This document shows, piece by piece, positions 54,858 to 63,858 of a stretch of 64,000 nt of DNA (position 1 is its first letter; each line of letters starts with the position of its first letter). The position numbers and the translations under genes are program-made. The stretch comes from CAVTBX01 sp963733135 (GTDB lineage Bacteria > Actinomycetota > Thermoleophilia > Gaiellales > Gaiellaceae). The stretch spans positions 248,001 to 312,000 of the forward strand of contig CAVTBX010000008.1 of the NCBI GenBank assembly GCA_963733135.1, given 5' to 3'. The notes under the pieces were generated by a model. The model was not told where the DNA came from, made no database searches, and saw nothing but the letters and a program-made list of their open reading frames with translations.

Positions 54858-56162
54858 ATGACCGAGGTCGTTGCCCCCACGTCGTTCCACGACCGGATCC
54901 GGACGCGCGAGGCGCGGATCGGAATCGTCGGGCTCGGCTACGCAGGCCTGCCGCTCGCGATGTCTTTCGCGGAGGCAGGCTTCGACGTCACTGGGATCGA
55001 TCTCAACGAAGCTCGCGTGCAGGCCGTTCGCGAACGCCGCTCCTACCTCGTTGACGTCCCTTCGGAGCGGTACGAACCCCTCGAGGATCGCCTCCAGGCA
55101 TCCGCGGACTACTCGGCGGTTGCCGAGCTCGATGCTCTCACGATCTGCGTGCCGACGCCGCTCTCGAAGACCCGGACACCCGATGTCTCGTTCATCGTCT
55201 CGGCGGCAGAGTCGGTGGCCGCCAACCTCCGGCCCGGCCAGCTCGTCGTCCTCCAGTCGACCACGCATCCGGGCACGACCGAGGAGATCGTGAAGCCGAT
55301 TCTCGAGCGCGGCGGCGCCGTTATCGGCGAGGACGTCTACCTCGGCTACGCGCCCGAGCGCGTCGACCCGGGCAACAAGAACTGGACGATCCGGACGACG
55401 CCGAAGCTCGTCGCGGGCGTGACGCCCGAGTGCCGCCGACGCACGGAGCTCCTCTATCGGCAGATAGTCGACACCGTGGTACCGGTCTCGAGCCCGATGG
55501 TCGCCGAGACCGCGAAGCTCCACGAGAACACGTTCCGGGCCGTCAACATCGCACTCGCCAACGAACTGGCCCTCATGTGCGACAAGCTCGGGATCTCCGT
55601 CTGGGACGTAATCGAGGCCGCGTCCTCGAAGCCTTTCGCGTTCCTCCCCCACTTCCCCGGCCCTGGCCTCGGCGGCGACTGCATTCCGGTCGTGCCGCAT
55701 TTCCTCGCGGCACGCCTCCGGGAGTACGGCTACTCGCCGCAGCTCATCGAGGCCGCGCATGAGATCAACACTCGGATGCCGTCCTACGTCGTGCAGAAGG
55801 TCGCCGACGCGCTCAACGAGGAGAGTCGGCCGATCAAGGGCTCGCGCCTCCTGCTCCTCGGGATGGCCTACAAGGCCGACGTGCACGACACGCGCGAGTC
55901 GCCTAGCTTCGAGGTGATGCGTCAGCTGGTCGCCCGTGGCGGGGACGTCGTGTACTGCGATCCTTGGGTGCCCGAGGTCGAGCTCGACGGAGTGCGCTAC
56001 GAGAGCGTCGACTGGTCACAGGCCGAGGTCGAGCGCGCAGACTGCGTGGTCGTGCTGACACAGCACCGCCAGTTCGGTGAGCAGCCGCACTGGGACGGCG
56101 CGAGCCTCGTCGTCGACGCGCGAAACGTCGTCCCTGACCGGCCCGGCGTCCACCGCATCTAG
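54858..56162 (+). CDS. Nucleotide-sugar dehydrogenase (UDP-ManNAc/UDP-GlcNAc type)
   Basis: 434 residues from ATG 54858. NAD site RIGIVGLGYAGLPLAMSFAE; the VSS/PVxP region is SAVAELDALTICVPTPLSKT; GYAPERVDPGNKNWTI is typical of WecC/TviB/WbpA-type enzymes rather than UGD. The catalytic cysteine is in PGPGLGGDCIPVVPHFL at ~270. The C-terminal domain has LLGMAYKADVHDTRESPSFE. It oxidises the C6 of a UDP-HexNAc to the uronic acid. First gene of a rightward glycan run continuing through the epimerases. Confidence 0.92.
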   Translation: MTEVVAPTSFHDRIRTREARIGIVGLGYAGLPLAMSFAEAGFDVTGIDLNEARVQAVRERRSYLVDVPSERYEPLEDRLQASADYSAVAELDALTICVPTPLSKTRTPDVSFIVSAAESVAANLRPGQLVVLQSTTHPGTTEEIVKPILERGGAVIGEDVYLGYAPERVDPGNKNWTIRTTPKLVAGVTPECRRRTELLYRQIVDTVVPVSSPMVAETAKLHENTFRAVNIALANELALMCDKLGISVWDVIEAASSKPFAFLPHFPGPGLGGDCIPVVPHFLAARLREYGYSPQLIEAAHEINTRMPSYVVQKVADALNEESRPIKGSRLLLLGMAYKADVHDTRESPSFEVMRQLVARGGDVVYCDPWVPEVELDGVRYESVDWSQAEVERADCVVVLTQHRQFGEQPHWDGASLVVDARNVVPDRPGVHRI

Positions 56163-56177
56163 GAGACTTCGGCCCTC

Positions 56178-57041
56178 ATGCGGATCCTCGTGCTCGGGGC
56201 GGGGTACGTCGGCGCTCGCCTTTCAGAGCTCGCGCTCGATCGGGGCGACGAGGTCGTGCTCGCGGACAACTGGTACGCGACCGACCGCGCTCAGCTCGCC
56301 GGGCTCGAGGTGCGCGGCGCGCGTGTCGAGACCGCGGACATCCGCGTCGAGGAGGACCACGCACGGCTTCTCGCTGAGGGTGTCGACCGCCTCTTCCTCC
56401 TCGCCGCGCAGGCGAGCCGGCCGGTCTCCGAGCGGGAGCCCGACTACACCGAGGAGACGAACGCGACCGGCGTCAGGCTGGTGGCGGAGGCGGTCGCGGC
56501 CCGGGGCGGGCCGCCGGTGGTGTTCGGGAGCTCGCTCCACGTGTACGGCACCGACCTCGAGGGCGAGGTCGGGCCCGACAAGCCCTACGGCCCGCAGACC
56601 GACCTCGCCCACCTGACCAAGATCTACGGCGAGCTCATCCTCGGGCTGCATTCGGGGTCAAGTAACAGTCTGTTACAAGGTCGCTCTGGCTTCGAGCTCT
56701 CGGTGGCGCGGCTCGGGGTCGTGTACGGGCCGAGCCCGGTGGAGCACGACCGGGCGGATTCCGTCACCGTCGTCGACAAGTTCCGACAGCTGGCGGCAGC
56801 AGGCGAGGAGCCGACCCTCGACGACGGCGGCCGGGCGACCATCGGCGTCGTTCACGTCGAGGATGCGGCGCGAGCGCTCCTCGAGGCCGAGCCCGGGCCG
56901 TCCAACGTGGCCGCGGAGACGATCACCGTCGCGGACGTCGCGCGCCTGGCCCGCGGCGACGAGCGCCGCGACGCGCCGGCGTTCACCGTCGCATCACCGT
57001 ACGCGTATCGCCATCGGGTGGAGGAGTACCTCCAGCGATGA
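56178..57041 (+). CDS. NAD-dependent epimerase/dehydratase (short in-frame repeat insertion)
   Basis: 287 residues; AGGAGACTTCGG lies upstream of ATG 56178. The Rossmann glycine motif is RILVLGAGYVGARLSELA, and the catalytic Tyr-Lys region appears as HLTKIYGELILGLH rather than the usual YxxxK, so activity is uncertain. GVVYGPSP and AGRATIG-like DDGGRATIGVVHVEDAARAL follow extended SDR order. About ten codons around residue 160 (SGSSNSLLQG) come from a palindromic element and look like an insertion before RSGFELSVARLG. It overlaps the next epimerase by ATGA. Confidence 0.82.
   Translation: MRILVLGAGYVGARLSELALDRGDEVVLADNWYATDRAQLAGLEVRGARVETADIRVEEDHARLLAEGVDRLFLLAAQASRPVSEREPDYTEETNATGVRLVAEAVAARGGPPVVFGSSLHVYGTDLEGEVGPDKPYGPQTDLAHLTKIYGELILGLHSGSSNSLLQGRSGFELSVARLGVVYGPSPVEHDRADSVTVVDKFRQLAAAGEEPTLDDGGRATIGVVHVEDAARALLEAEPGPSNVAAETITVADVARLARGDERRDAPAFTVASPYAYRHRVEEYLQR
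56655..56684. repeat. Palindromic element inserted in frame within the epimerase gene
   Basis: GGGGTCAA precedes GTAACAG-T-CTGTTAC (56662-56676), then AAGGTCGC. The 15-nt core is a perfect palindrome and matches the element at 35191-35211. Its length of about 30 nt keeps the reading frame. Confidence 0.65.
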
Positions 57042-57916
57042 AGCTGGTCGTGACCGGCGCGACGGGCTTCCTCGGCTCGCGGACGGCCGACCTGCTCGAG
57101 GCCGCGGAGCACGACGTCGTGCGGACTGCCCGGCCGGGCGGCGCCGAGCGAGCCTCGGCCTCGGACGCGATCCGGGTCGACGCGGGCGACCCGGCCGCGC
57201 GCGAGCTTCTTGCGGGCGCCGACGCCGTCCTCCACTTCGCCGGCGTGCCCGACCCTGCCCGGGCGCGCTCCGATCCTGCCAACGCAGTTCGGGAAAATGC
57301 CGGCACGACTCTGAACCTCCTCGAGGCATGCCTGGAGCACGGCTGCGGTCTCGTCTACCCATCGACGGTGCGAGCCGCCCTCGAGCCGCCGCCCGATGCA
57401 TACGCGCTCTCCAAGCGTCTCGGCGAGGAGGCCTGCCGGCTCCACCCGGCCCGGGCCACCGTCGTCCGGTTGACCTCGGTCTTCGGCCTCGGACAGGTCG
57501 CCTGGGAGGGCGCGACCGGCGCGATCGCGGCCTTCGCGGCCCGCGCGCTCGAGGGAGCGCCGATCGTGATCCCAGGAGACCCCGAACGGTCACGGGACTT
57601 CCTATACGTCGACGACCTCGTGCCCGCGTTCGAGACGATCGTGGCCGAGGGCCGCTGGAACGAGACGCTTACGCTCGCGAGTGGTGTGTCGACGTCACTC
57701 CGCCGCGCGGCCGAGCTCGTGCGCCACGCCGCCGGCTCGGACTCGCCGATCGAGACCCCCGGAGGGAGGCTCGAGCCGGGAGAGAACGAGAGCTACGACG
57801 CGGGTGGATCCGCGACCCAACTACCCTTCTCCGTTCGCGCCCTGGAGGATGCCGTACCGCTCTATGTCGACTGGCTCCGCAGCCATCCCGCAACTCAAAG
57901 CCGCGCCACTCGCTGA
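57038..57916 (+). CDS. NAD-dependent epimerase/dehydratase
   Basis: 292 residues. NAD motif MKLVVTGATGFLGSRTADLL; DAVLHFAGVPDPARARSDPA; the catalytic Ser/Thr and Tyr-Lys are represented by LVYPSTVRA and DAYALSKRLGEEACR. RLTSVFGLGQ and RSRDFLYVDDLVPAFETI complete the extended SDR fold. It probably converts a nucleotide sugar made by the upstream dehydrogenase; the exact sugar is unknown. Translation is coupled to the preceding gene by ATGA, and the next gene starts inside its last 53 bp. Confidence 0.87.
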   Translation: MKLVVTGATGFLGSRTADLLEAAEHDVVRTARPGGAERASASDAIRVDAGDPAARELLAGADAVLHFAGVPDPARARSDPANAVRENAGTTLNLLEACLEHGCGLVYPSTVRAALEPPPDAYALSKRLGEEACRLHPARATVVRLTSVFGLGQVAWEGATGAIAAFAARALEGAPIVIPGDPERSRDFLYVDDLVPAFETIVAEGRWNETLTLASGVSTSLRRAAELVRHAAGSDSPIETPGGRLEPGENESYDAGGSATQLPFSVRALEDAVPLYVDWLRSHPATQSRATR

Positions 57917-59865
57917 GCAGATAGCGGAGCGCCTGGCCGGCGGCCCCTGGGCCGGGCTCGAGCTAGCCCTAATGCCGGCGGACGTGGCGGACGACGCGGC
58001 GGTCGGGCGGGCCGTCGAGACGACGCTCGCTGCCACGGCCGGGCTCGACCTCGCGCTGACGGCCGAAGCGCCGGTCGCCTGGCCGAGCGGCGCGTTCGTC
58101 CGGGTCGATCGGCTCACGGACGAGGCCCGCGCCTGCATCGAGCGAAGCGCCGAGTTCGCGGCCGCAATCGGCTCACCGGTGCTGACGATCCACCTCTATG
58201 CGCCGCAGCCGCCGGACGAGTTCCGCGCACGCGGCGCCCTGGACGAGGACGAGCTGGGCCGCTTCCTGCGCTTCTACGCGGACGCGTGCCTGGCCCGAGG
58301 TGTGCGACCGCTCGTCGAGAACGTGCCGCCCGCCCTGCGCATGCGCGTCGGCGGGCTCTTCCTTTCCGAGCTCGGCGGCCACTGGCGCGATCTCCTGCGA
58401 GCCAAGGAACTCGTCCCTGAGCTCGGCTTCACGTTCGACACCTCACACGCCGGGCTCTTCCGGAACTTCGCCGCCGCCTACCCCAGCCTCTTCGGGCTCG
58501 CTTCGGACGACGATCTCGGGCTCGAGCGCTGGGTCGAGGAGCTCGGCGATCACATCGAGGTCGTGCACGTCTCGGATGCACACGGGCTCCTCGGCGAAGG
58601 GCTTCCCTACGGCGCCGGCGAGCTCGAGCTCGACCCTGTGGTCTCGCAGCTCGCGAGATCGGCCCGCTTCCTGGTCGCCGAGATCAACGAGCCCGACCCC
58701 GCCCGCTCCCCCGACATGAAGGCGGCCTACCGCGCACTCGAACGCGCCTCCGCACTACCGCCTGAGGACCCGAAACCGGCGCGACGCAGGCTTACGCCCG
58801 ACCGATTCGACTGGCAGGCGGTCGTCGGTCGGCGCGACCCGGTGCCCTCCCTCCTCGAGCTCCAGGAGCGGTACGGCGGCCGGCGCATCCTCCTCACGGG
58901 CGGGGCGGGCTCGATCGGGAGCGCGCTCACGACCGTCCTCGAGGGCTTCCGCCCCGAGGCGATCACCGTCCTCGACACGAACGAGGCTGCGCTCACCGCC
59001 GACCGGCGACTGCGCGGGCCCTGTGTGCGCCACGTCCTCTGCGACGTGCGGGATGCGGGCCGCCTCGAACGTGAGCTCAACCAGGCCCGGCCGGACGTCG
59101 TCTTCCACCTTGCCGCCTACAAGCACGTCGACTGGGCCGAGCTCTACCCGGAGGAGTTCGTCGACACGAACCTGCACGGAAGCTGGAACGTGCTCACGGC
59201 GGCCGAGCGAGCCGGTGTCGAGACGGTGGTGGTCGCCTCGACGGACAAGGCTGCCCTGGCGGCCAGCTTCTACGGGCGGACCAAGCGCTTCATGGAGCAG
59301 CTCACCGCGTACTCGGGGCGGCGCACCGGCGGCCGGCGGATCGCGATCCGGTTCGTGAACGTTCTCGGGACGGCGGGGAGCGCCTCCGAGCTGTTCCTCC
59401 GGCAGGCCCGCGCCGGCGTGCCGCTGACCGTGACGGACTCGACGATGGTGCGCTACTGGATCACGATGGCCCACGCGGCTGCAGCGGCGGCTCAGGCGCC
59501 GCTCCTGGCCTCCGAGGGGGTCGCGCTCGCCACTCCGGCAGACGCCGTGACGCTCACCGTCGGGGACTTGGCCGAGCGCATCTGGCGCGTCAGCGGCCAC
59601 CACGGCGAGCCCGAGGTCGACGTCGTCGGCATTCGGCCCGGGGAAACGCTCTCGGAGGTGCTGACCGGCTCCGGCGAGACGCTCGGAGAGCCTAGCCGGC
59701 AGGGGATTGCGCCGATCGAGGGGGAGATTCCGACGGCAGGTGCCCGCCTGGGTGCTGGAACGCCTGCCGGCGGGCGGAACCCGCGAGGAGCAGCGGGCGG
59801 TCTGGCTCGAGGCGATGCGCCGGCCCGGACTTCTTGCCCGAAACGTCGCGTCGTCTCAGCCGTGA
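57864..59865 (+). CDS. Fusion: TIM-barrel sugar-phosphate isomerase/epimerase + CapD-like nucleotide-sugar SDR (one apparent extra base)
   Basis: About 666 residues if one extra base near 59738 is ignored. Start: ATG 57864 (MSTGSAAIPQLKAAPLAEQI), inside the preceding gene. Residues ~25-290 are an AP_endonuc_2/XylA-like TIM barrel (SPVLTIHLYAP; VRPLVENVPPALRM; GFTFDTSHAGL; HIEVVHVSDAHGL). Residues ~325-620 are an SDR of the polysaccharide-biosynthesis (CapD/FlaA1) type (RRILLTGGAGSIGSALTTVL; FHLAAYKHVDWAELYPEEF; SFYGRTKRFME; VDVVGIRPGETLSEVLTG). After IEGEIPT the proper end is in the +1 frame: VPAWVLERLPAGGTREEQRA, then VWLEAMRRPGLLARN, with a TGA at 59863-59865. That overlaps GTG 59862 of the next gene as GTGA. 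Raw frame 0 instead runs into that gene. Likely role: precursor sugar remodelling. Confidence 0.8.
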
Positions 59866-60942
59866 TCGACCTCACGACCCTGAGGGACGGCGGACAGTCC
59901 GCCGACCAGGTCTCCGCTCGGGTGGTCGAGTTCCTCTCGAAGGCGACGAGGACGCTCGAGCTGGCGCTCTACGACATCGACCTGCGCGAGGCGCCCGAGC
60001 AGGCGATCGCCGGTGCGCTCGTCGCGGCGCACGAGCGCGGAGTCGCCGTTCGGATCGCCTACAACATGGATCACGCGATGCCGATCCCGGTGCCGCCCCC
60101 GCCCGAGGGCGTGCCGGATCTCATCGAGGCGCTGCCGTTCGAGACGAGGGCGTATCGCCGGCGAGCCCGACCTCATGCACCACAAGTACGCGATCCGGGA
60201 CGGCGAGGCTGTGTTCACGGGCTCGGCCAACTGGACGTGGGATTCGTGGACGCGGCAGGAGAACGTGCTCGCGACGGTCGAGTCGGCCGAGCTCGCCGCG
60301 CGCTACGAGCTCGACTTCGGGCAGCTCTGGGAAACCGGCTCGGTCGAGCTCTCGGGCGACATCGACCCGCTACCGATCGATGTCGGTGAGCGCCGCGTGC
60401 GAGCCTGGTTCTGCCCGGGTCGCGGCGAGACGCTCGCGCACCGGATCGCAAACCGCGTCTCCCGTGCGCGCGAGCGCGTGCGGATCTGCTCGCCGGTGCT
60501 CACCTCGGCGCCCGTGCTCGGCTCGCTCGCGGAGGCGATCGCGGACGGCAAGCTCGACGTGTCCGGGTGCATCGACGCGACGCAGATGCAGGGCGTCTAC
60601 TACCAATGGCGCCGGAACGGGAACGCGGCCTGGAAGATGCCGCTCGTGGAGGCGATCTTCCGGCGCGTCCCCTTCTCCGGCAAGCGCTCGACGCCGTACG
60701 GCCACGGCGAGAACGTCCACGACTACATGCACGCGAAGCTGACCGTCTGCGACGACATCGTCTTCGTCGGGAGCTACAACCTCTCGCACTCAGGCGAGCG
60801 AAACGCCGAGAACGTGCTCGAGATCCGCGACCCAGAGCTGGCCGACAGAATGGTCGCGTTCGTCGACGAGGTGCGAGCGGACTATCCCGAGGCGCCGCTG
60901 CCGGGCGACGTGGAGGCCGAGCAGCGGGCCGCGGCGCGCTGA
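59862..60942 (+). CDS. Phospholipase D-like protein (two HKD motifs, one apparent extra base)
   Basis: About 359 residues from GTG 59862 (VIDLTTLRDGGQSADQVSAR) if one extra base near 60145-60155 is ignored. The first part in frame 0 includes TRTLELALYDIDLREAPEQA and GVAVRIAYNMDHAMPIPVPP. The rest is in the +1 frame: the first HKD is MHHKYAIRDGEAVFTGSANW and the second is HAKLTVCDDIVFVGSYNLSH. Two HKD motifs form one active site in phospholipase D, cardiolipin synthase and some nucleases. There is no signal peptide or membrane helix. It follows the fusion gene by GTGA overlap. The substrate is unknown. Confidence 0.8.
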
Positions 60943-61736
60943 GGGAAACGCGGGTCGAGATCGAGGGAGCCGGTGCGCGGCTCTCTGCACTGCGCTGGGA
61001 CGGCCCCGAGCCTGGGTTCTTGATCCTGCATGGCGCTGCGGGTCATGCAGCCGAGTGGTGCCCCGTTGCGGGCTGGCTTTCGGAGTACGGCTCAGTGCTC
61101 GTGCCCGACCTTCGAGGCCACGGGGAGAGCGAATCGCGTCCCGCTTCAGTGAAGTTGGAGTCGTTTGTCGAGGACGCGCGCGTTGCGTTGGGTTCGTTCG
61201 CCGCGCCGCCGATCGTGGTCGGCCAGTCGCTCGGGGCGAGCATTGCGATTGCGTTGGCAGCACAAGCGACCGCAAGGGTTCGGGCCCTCGTTCTCGTCGA
61301 AGCATCTCCGTCGGCCGATTCGGGCGCCGCAGCCGAGGTTCGCGCTTGGCTCGACTCCTGGCCCGTCCCGTTCACTTCTCGTCGGGAGGCTGAGGGGTTT
61401 TTCGGCGGAGGTGAGGCGGGTGCGGGCTGGGCGAGCGGCCTCGTGGAAACGACACAAGGTCTCGTGCCGCGTTTCGACCCGAAGGTCGTGGAAGCTGCGG
61501 TGCGATCCGTGGCTTCGCTTGATCTGTGGGCCGACTGGTGCTCACTCGACTGCCCAACGCTCGTCGTACGAGGTGCGCGAGACAACGTCACAGCTGATGA
61601 GGCTCATCGGATGGTCGCGGCCAATCCTTGGGCTAGTGCGGTCGAGGTAGACGAAGCCGGTCACGACGTTCACCTGGACAATCCTGCCGGCTTCCGCGCG
61701 GCCCTCGAGCCGTTTGCGGCCGAGGTGTTGCGCTGA
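60939..61736 (+). CDS. Alpha/beta hydrolase
   Basis: About 265 residues. The best start is CTG 60939, overlapping the PLD-like gene's stop as CTGA; no ATG, GTG or TTG lies at a suitable place. The fold is complete: FLILHGAAGHAAEW with the oxyanion HG, LVPDLRGHGESESRP, the nucleophile elbow PPIVVGQSLGASIAIALAAQ, the acid in TLVVRGARDNVTADEA and the base in VDEAGHDVHLDNPAGF. Codon use around 61150-61650 is slightly less GC-rich than in its neighbours. The substrate is unknown. Confidence 0.85.
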   Translation: MRETRVEIEGAGARLSALRWDGPEPGFLILHGAAGHAAEWCPVAGWLSEYGSVLVPDLRGHGESESRPASVKLESFVEDARVALGSFAAPPIVVGQSLGASIAIALAAQATARVRALVLVEASPSADSGAAAEVRAWLDSWPVPFTSRREAEGFFGGGEAGAGWASGLVETTQGLVPRFDPKVVEAAVRSVASLDLWADWCSLDCPTLVVRGARDNVTADEAHRMVAANPWASAVEVDEAGHDVHLDNPAGFRAALEPFAAEVLR

Positions 61737-61744
61737 GCGCTCGC

Positions 61745-61818
61745 GGGCCGGACAAGTCCGGCCCCTACAGGGCTAGGGGCGGGATTCATCCCGCCCGCGG
61801 GCGAGGCATGCCTCGCCC
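61745..61818. repeat. Three consecutive 20-nt hairpin repeats
   Basis: GGGCCGGAC-AA-GTCCGGCCC (61745-61764), GGGCGGGAT-TC-ATCCCGCCC (61777-61796), GGGCGAGGC-AT-GCCTCGCCC (61799-61818). Each has a perfect 9-bp stem and 2-nt loop. The first and third are followed by CTAC. They sit between convergent genes and could act as a two-way terminator. Confidence 0.8.
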
Positions 61819-61835
61819 CTACGATTCTCCAGGGA

Positions 61836-62477
61836 TCATTTCGTGCCGAAGAGCCGGTCGCCCGCGTCGCCGAGGCCCGGGAGGATGTAGCCGCGCTCGT
61901 TGAGACCCCGGTCGATTCCGGCCACGACGATGCCGACGTCGGGGTGCGCGTCGGCGATGCGGTCGATGCCTTCGGGCGCGGCGATGAGGGCGATCAGCCT
62001 CACGGACTGCGCGCCCGCGTCCTTCACGATCTGCACCGCGGCGGCGGTCGAGTTTCCGGTCGCGAGCATCGGGTCGAGCAGGATCACGTCGCGCGCGGCC
62101 ACGTCGGCCGGGAGCTTCACGTAGTACTCGACCGGCTCGAGCGTCTCCTCGTTCCTGTAGAGCCCGATGAAGCCGACGCGTGCCCCCGAGATCAGCGAAA
62201 GCACGCCGTCCAGCATCCCGAGCCCGGCGCGCAGAATCGGGCAGACCGCCACCTTCTTCCCCGTGATCCGCTGGACGGTTGTCCGCTCGAGGGGCGTGTC
62301 GACCTCGACCTCCTCGGTCGCCATCTCCTTCGTCGCCTCGTAGGTGAGAAGGAGCGTGAGCTCGTTGACGAGCTGGCGAAAGAGGTGCGTGGGCGTCTCG
62401 CGATCGCGGAGCATGCCGAGCTTGTGCTGCACCAGCGGGTGCTTGACCTCGACGACCCGCTGCGTCAGGACGCTCAC
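61836..62477 (-). CDS. upp: Uracil phosphoribosyltransferase
   Basis: 213 residues from GTG 62477, overlapping the glyA stop as GTGA. Conserved blocks: VVEVKHPLVQHKLGMLRDRE, VAVCPILRAGLGMLDGVLSL, the PRPP loop VILLDPMLATGNSTAAAVQI and the C-terminal ERGYILPGLGDAGDRLFGTK with the uracil-binding Gly-Asp. It converts uracil and PRPP to UMP in pyrimidine salvage. glyA-upp pairing is common in Gram-positive bacteria. The gene is followed by the triple hairpin repeat. Confidence 0.96.
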   Translation of the reverse strand: MSVLTQRVVEVKHPLVQHKLGMLRDRETPTHLFRQLVNELTLLLTYEATKEMATEEVEVDTPLERTTVQRITGKKVAVCPILRAGLGMLDGVLSLISGARVGFIGLYRNEETLEPVEYYVKLPADVAARDVILLDPMLATGNSTAAAVQIVKDAGAQSVRLIALIAAPEGIDRIADAHPDVGIVVAGIDRGLNERGYILPGLGDAGDRLFGTK

Positions 62478-63767
62478 GCGGCGTACGTGGTGAAGCCGCG
62501 GAAGCTCGGGTAGAGCGGCCGGCGCTCCAGGAGCGACTCAGCCTGTCCGCGCAGCACAGCGAGATCCGCATCGTCGCCGAGCGCCCCGCCGATGATCTCC
62601 CCCACCTCGCGCGAGTCCTCCGCGTCGAAGCCGCGCATCGTGATCGCCGGGGTGCCGAGCCGAAGCCCTGACGCGACCGTGGGCGGCCGCTCGTCGAACG
62701 GCACCGTGTTTCGGTTCGCCGTGATCCTGACCTCGTCCAGGCGTTCCTCTGCGTCGCGACCCGTCCAGTCCGTGCGGCGGAGGTCGACCTGGAGGAGGTG
62801 CGTGTCCGTGCCGCCCGTCAGGAGGTCGAGCCCGCCTTCTTGGAGCGCGTCTCCGAGAGCATCGGCGTTCGCGCGGATTCCCTCCTGGTACTCCCTGAAC
62901 GCGGGCGAGCCGGCGATCTTGAAGCACGTCGCCTTGGCGGCGATCGTGTGCTCGAGCGGCCCGCCCTGCATTCCCGGGAAGACGGCCTTGTCGAGCTTCT
63001 CCGCGTGCTCCTCTCGGCAGAGGACGAAGCCGGCGCGCGGCCCGGCGAGTGTCTTGTGGGTCGTGGACGTGACGAAGTCGCAGTGCGGAACCGGGCTCGG
63101 GTGGATCCCGGCAGCGACGAGCCCCGCGAAGTGGGCCATGTCGCAGAGGAGAAGCGCGCCGACCTCGTCGGCGATCTCCCGGAAGCGGTCGGCCTCGATC
63201 GTCCGCGAGTAGGCGGAGCCGCCGCAGACGATGAGCTTGGGCCGGTGCACCTCGGCTAGCCGGCGAACCTCGTCGAAGTCGATGAGGTTCGTCTCGCGAT
63301 CGACTCCGTAGCCGGCGATTGTGTACAGCCGGCCCGAGAAGTTGACCTTGAGGCCGTGCGTCAGGTGGCCGCCGTGGTCGAGCCGCATGGCGAGGATCGT
63401 GTCCGCCGGGCTCGAGGCAGGAGAAGTAGACGGCCATGTTCGTCTGCGCGCCCGCATGGGGCTGCACGTTCGCGTGCTCGGCGCCGAAGAGCTCCTTCGC
63501 GCGGTCGATGGCGAGCTGCTCGATCTCGTCCACGACCTCGCAGCCGCCGTAGTACCGCCGGCCCGGATAGCCCTCGGCGTACTTGTTCGTCGGCACGCTG
63601 CCGACCGCCTCGAGCACGCTCGGCCAAGTGAAGTTCTCCGACGCGATCAGCTCGATCTGGCCGCGCTGGCGCTCGAGCTCGCGGCCGAGGAGGTCGGCGA
63701 TCTCGCCGTCGATCTCAGCGAGTCCGGCTTCGCGTAACCCCGCGAACGTCTCCTGGGCGACCGCCAT
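62474..63767 (-). CDS. glyA: Serine hydroxymethyltransferase (one apparent extra base)
   Basis: About 430 residues once one extra base near 63402-63409 is ignored. The first frame from ATG 63767 gives RGQIELIASENFTWPSVLEA, KYAEGYPGRRYYGGCEVVDE and AQTNMAVYFSCLEPG. The other frame then continues DTILAMRLDHGGHLTHG (the expected text is LEPGDTILAM), the PLP lysine in FVTSTTHKTLAGPRAGF and GTPAITMRGFD. The join lies at a GGCGGA run. SHMT interconverts serine and glycine with THF and supplies one-carbon units to MetH. It is essential in most bacteria, so a real knockout is unlikely. A TAAGCT box lies six bases before the ATG. Confidence 0.92.
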
Positions 63768-63773
63768 GGGTTG

Positions 63774-63779
63774 AGCTTA
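63774..63779 (-). promoter_or_regulatory. Putative -10 box (TAAGCT) of glyA
   Basis: Six bases before ATG 63767, with no Shine-Dalgarno. Confidence 0.45.
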
Positions 63780-63858
63780 CAGGGGCCCTGGGCTTGATCC
63801 CTCGAACGAGTGAACCTAAGCTCAGAAGGCTCGGGGTAAGGGAAACTAGGGGGCCGGC

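Noticed and set aside
57864..60389. Triple fusion of isomerase, SDR and phospholipase D
   Set aside because: The SDR's proper C-terminus and stop are in the +1 frame and overlap the PLD gene start as GTGA; the fusion results from one extra base.
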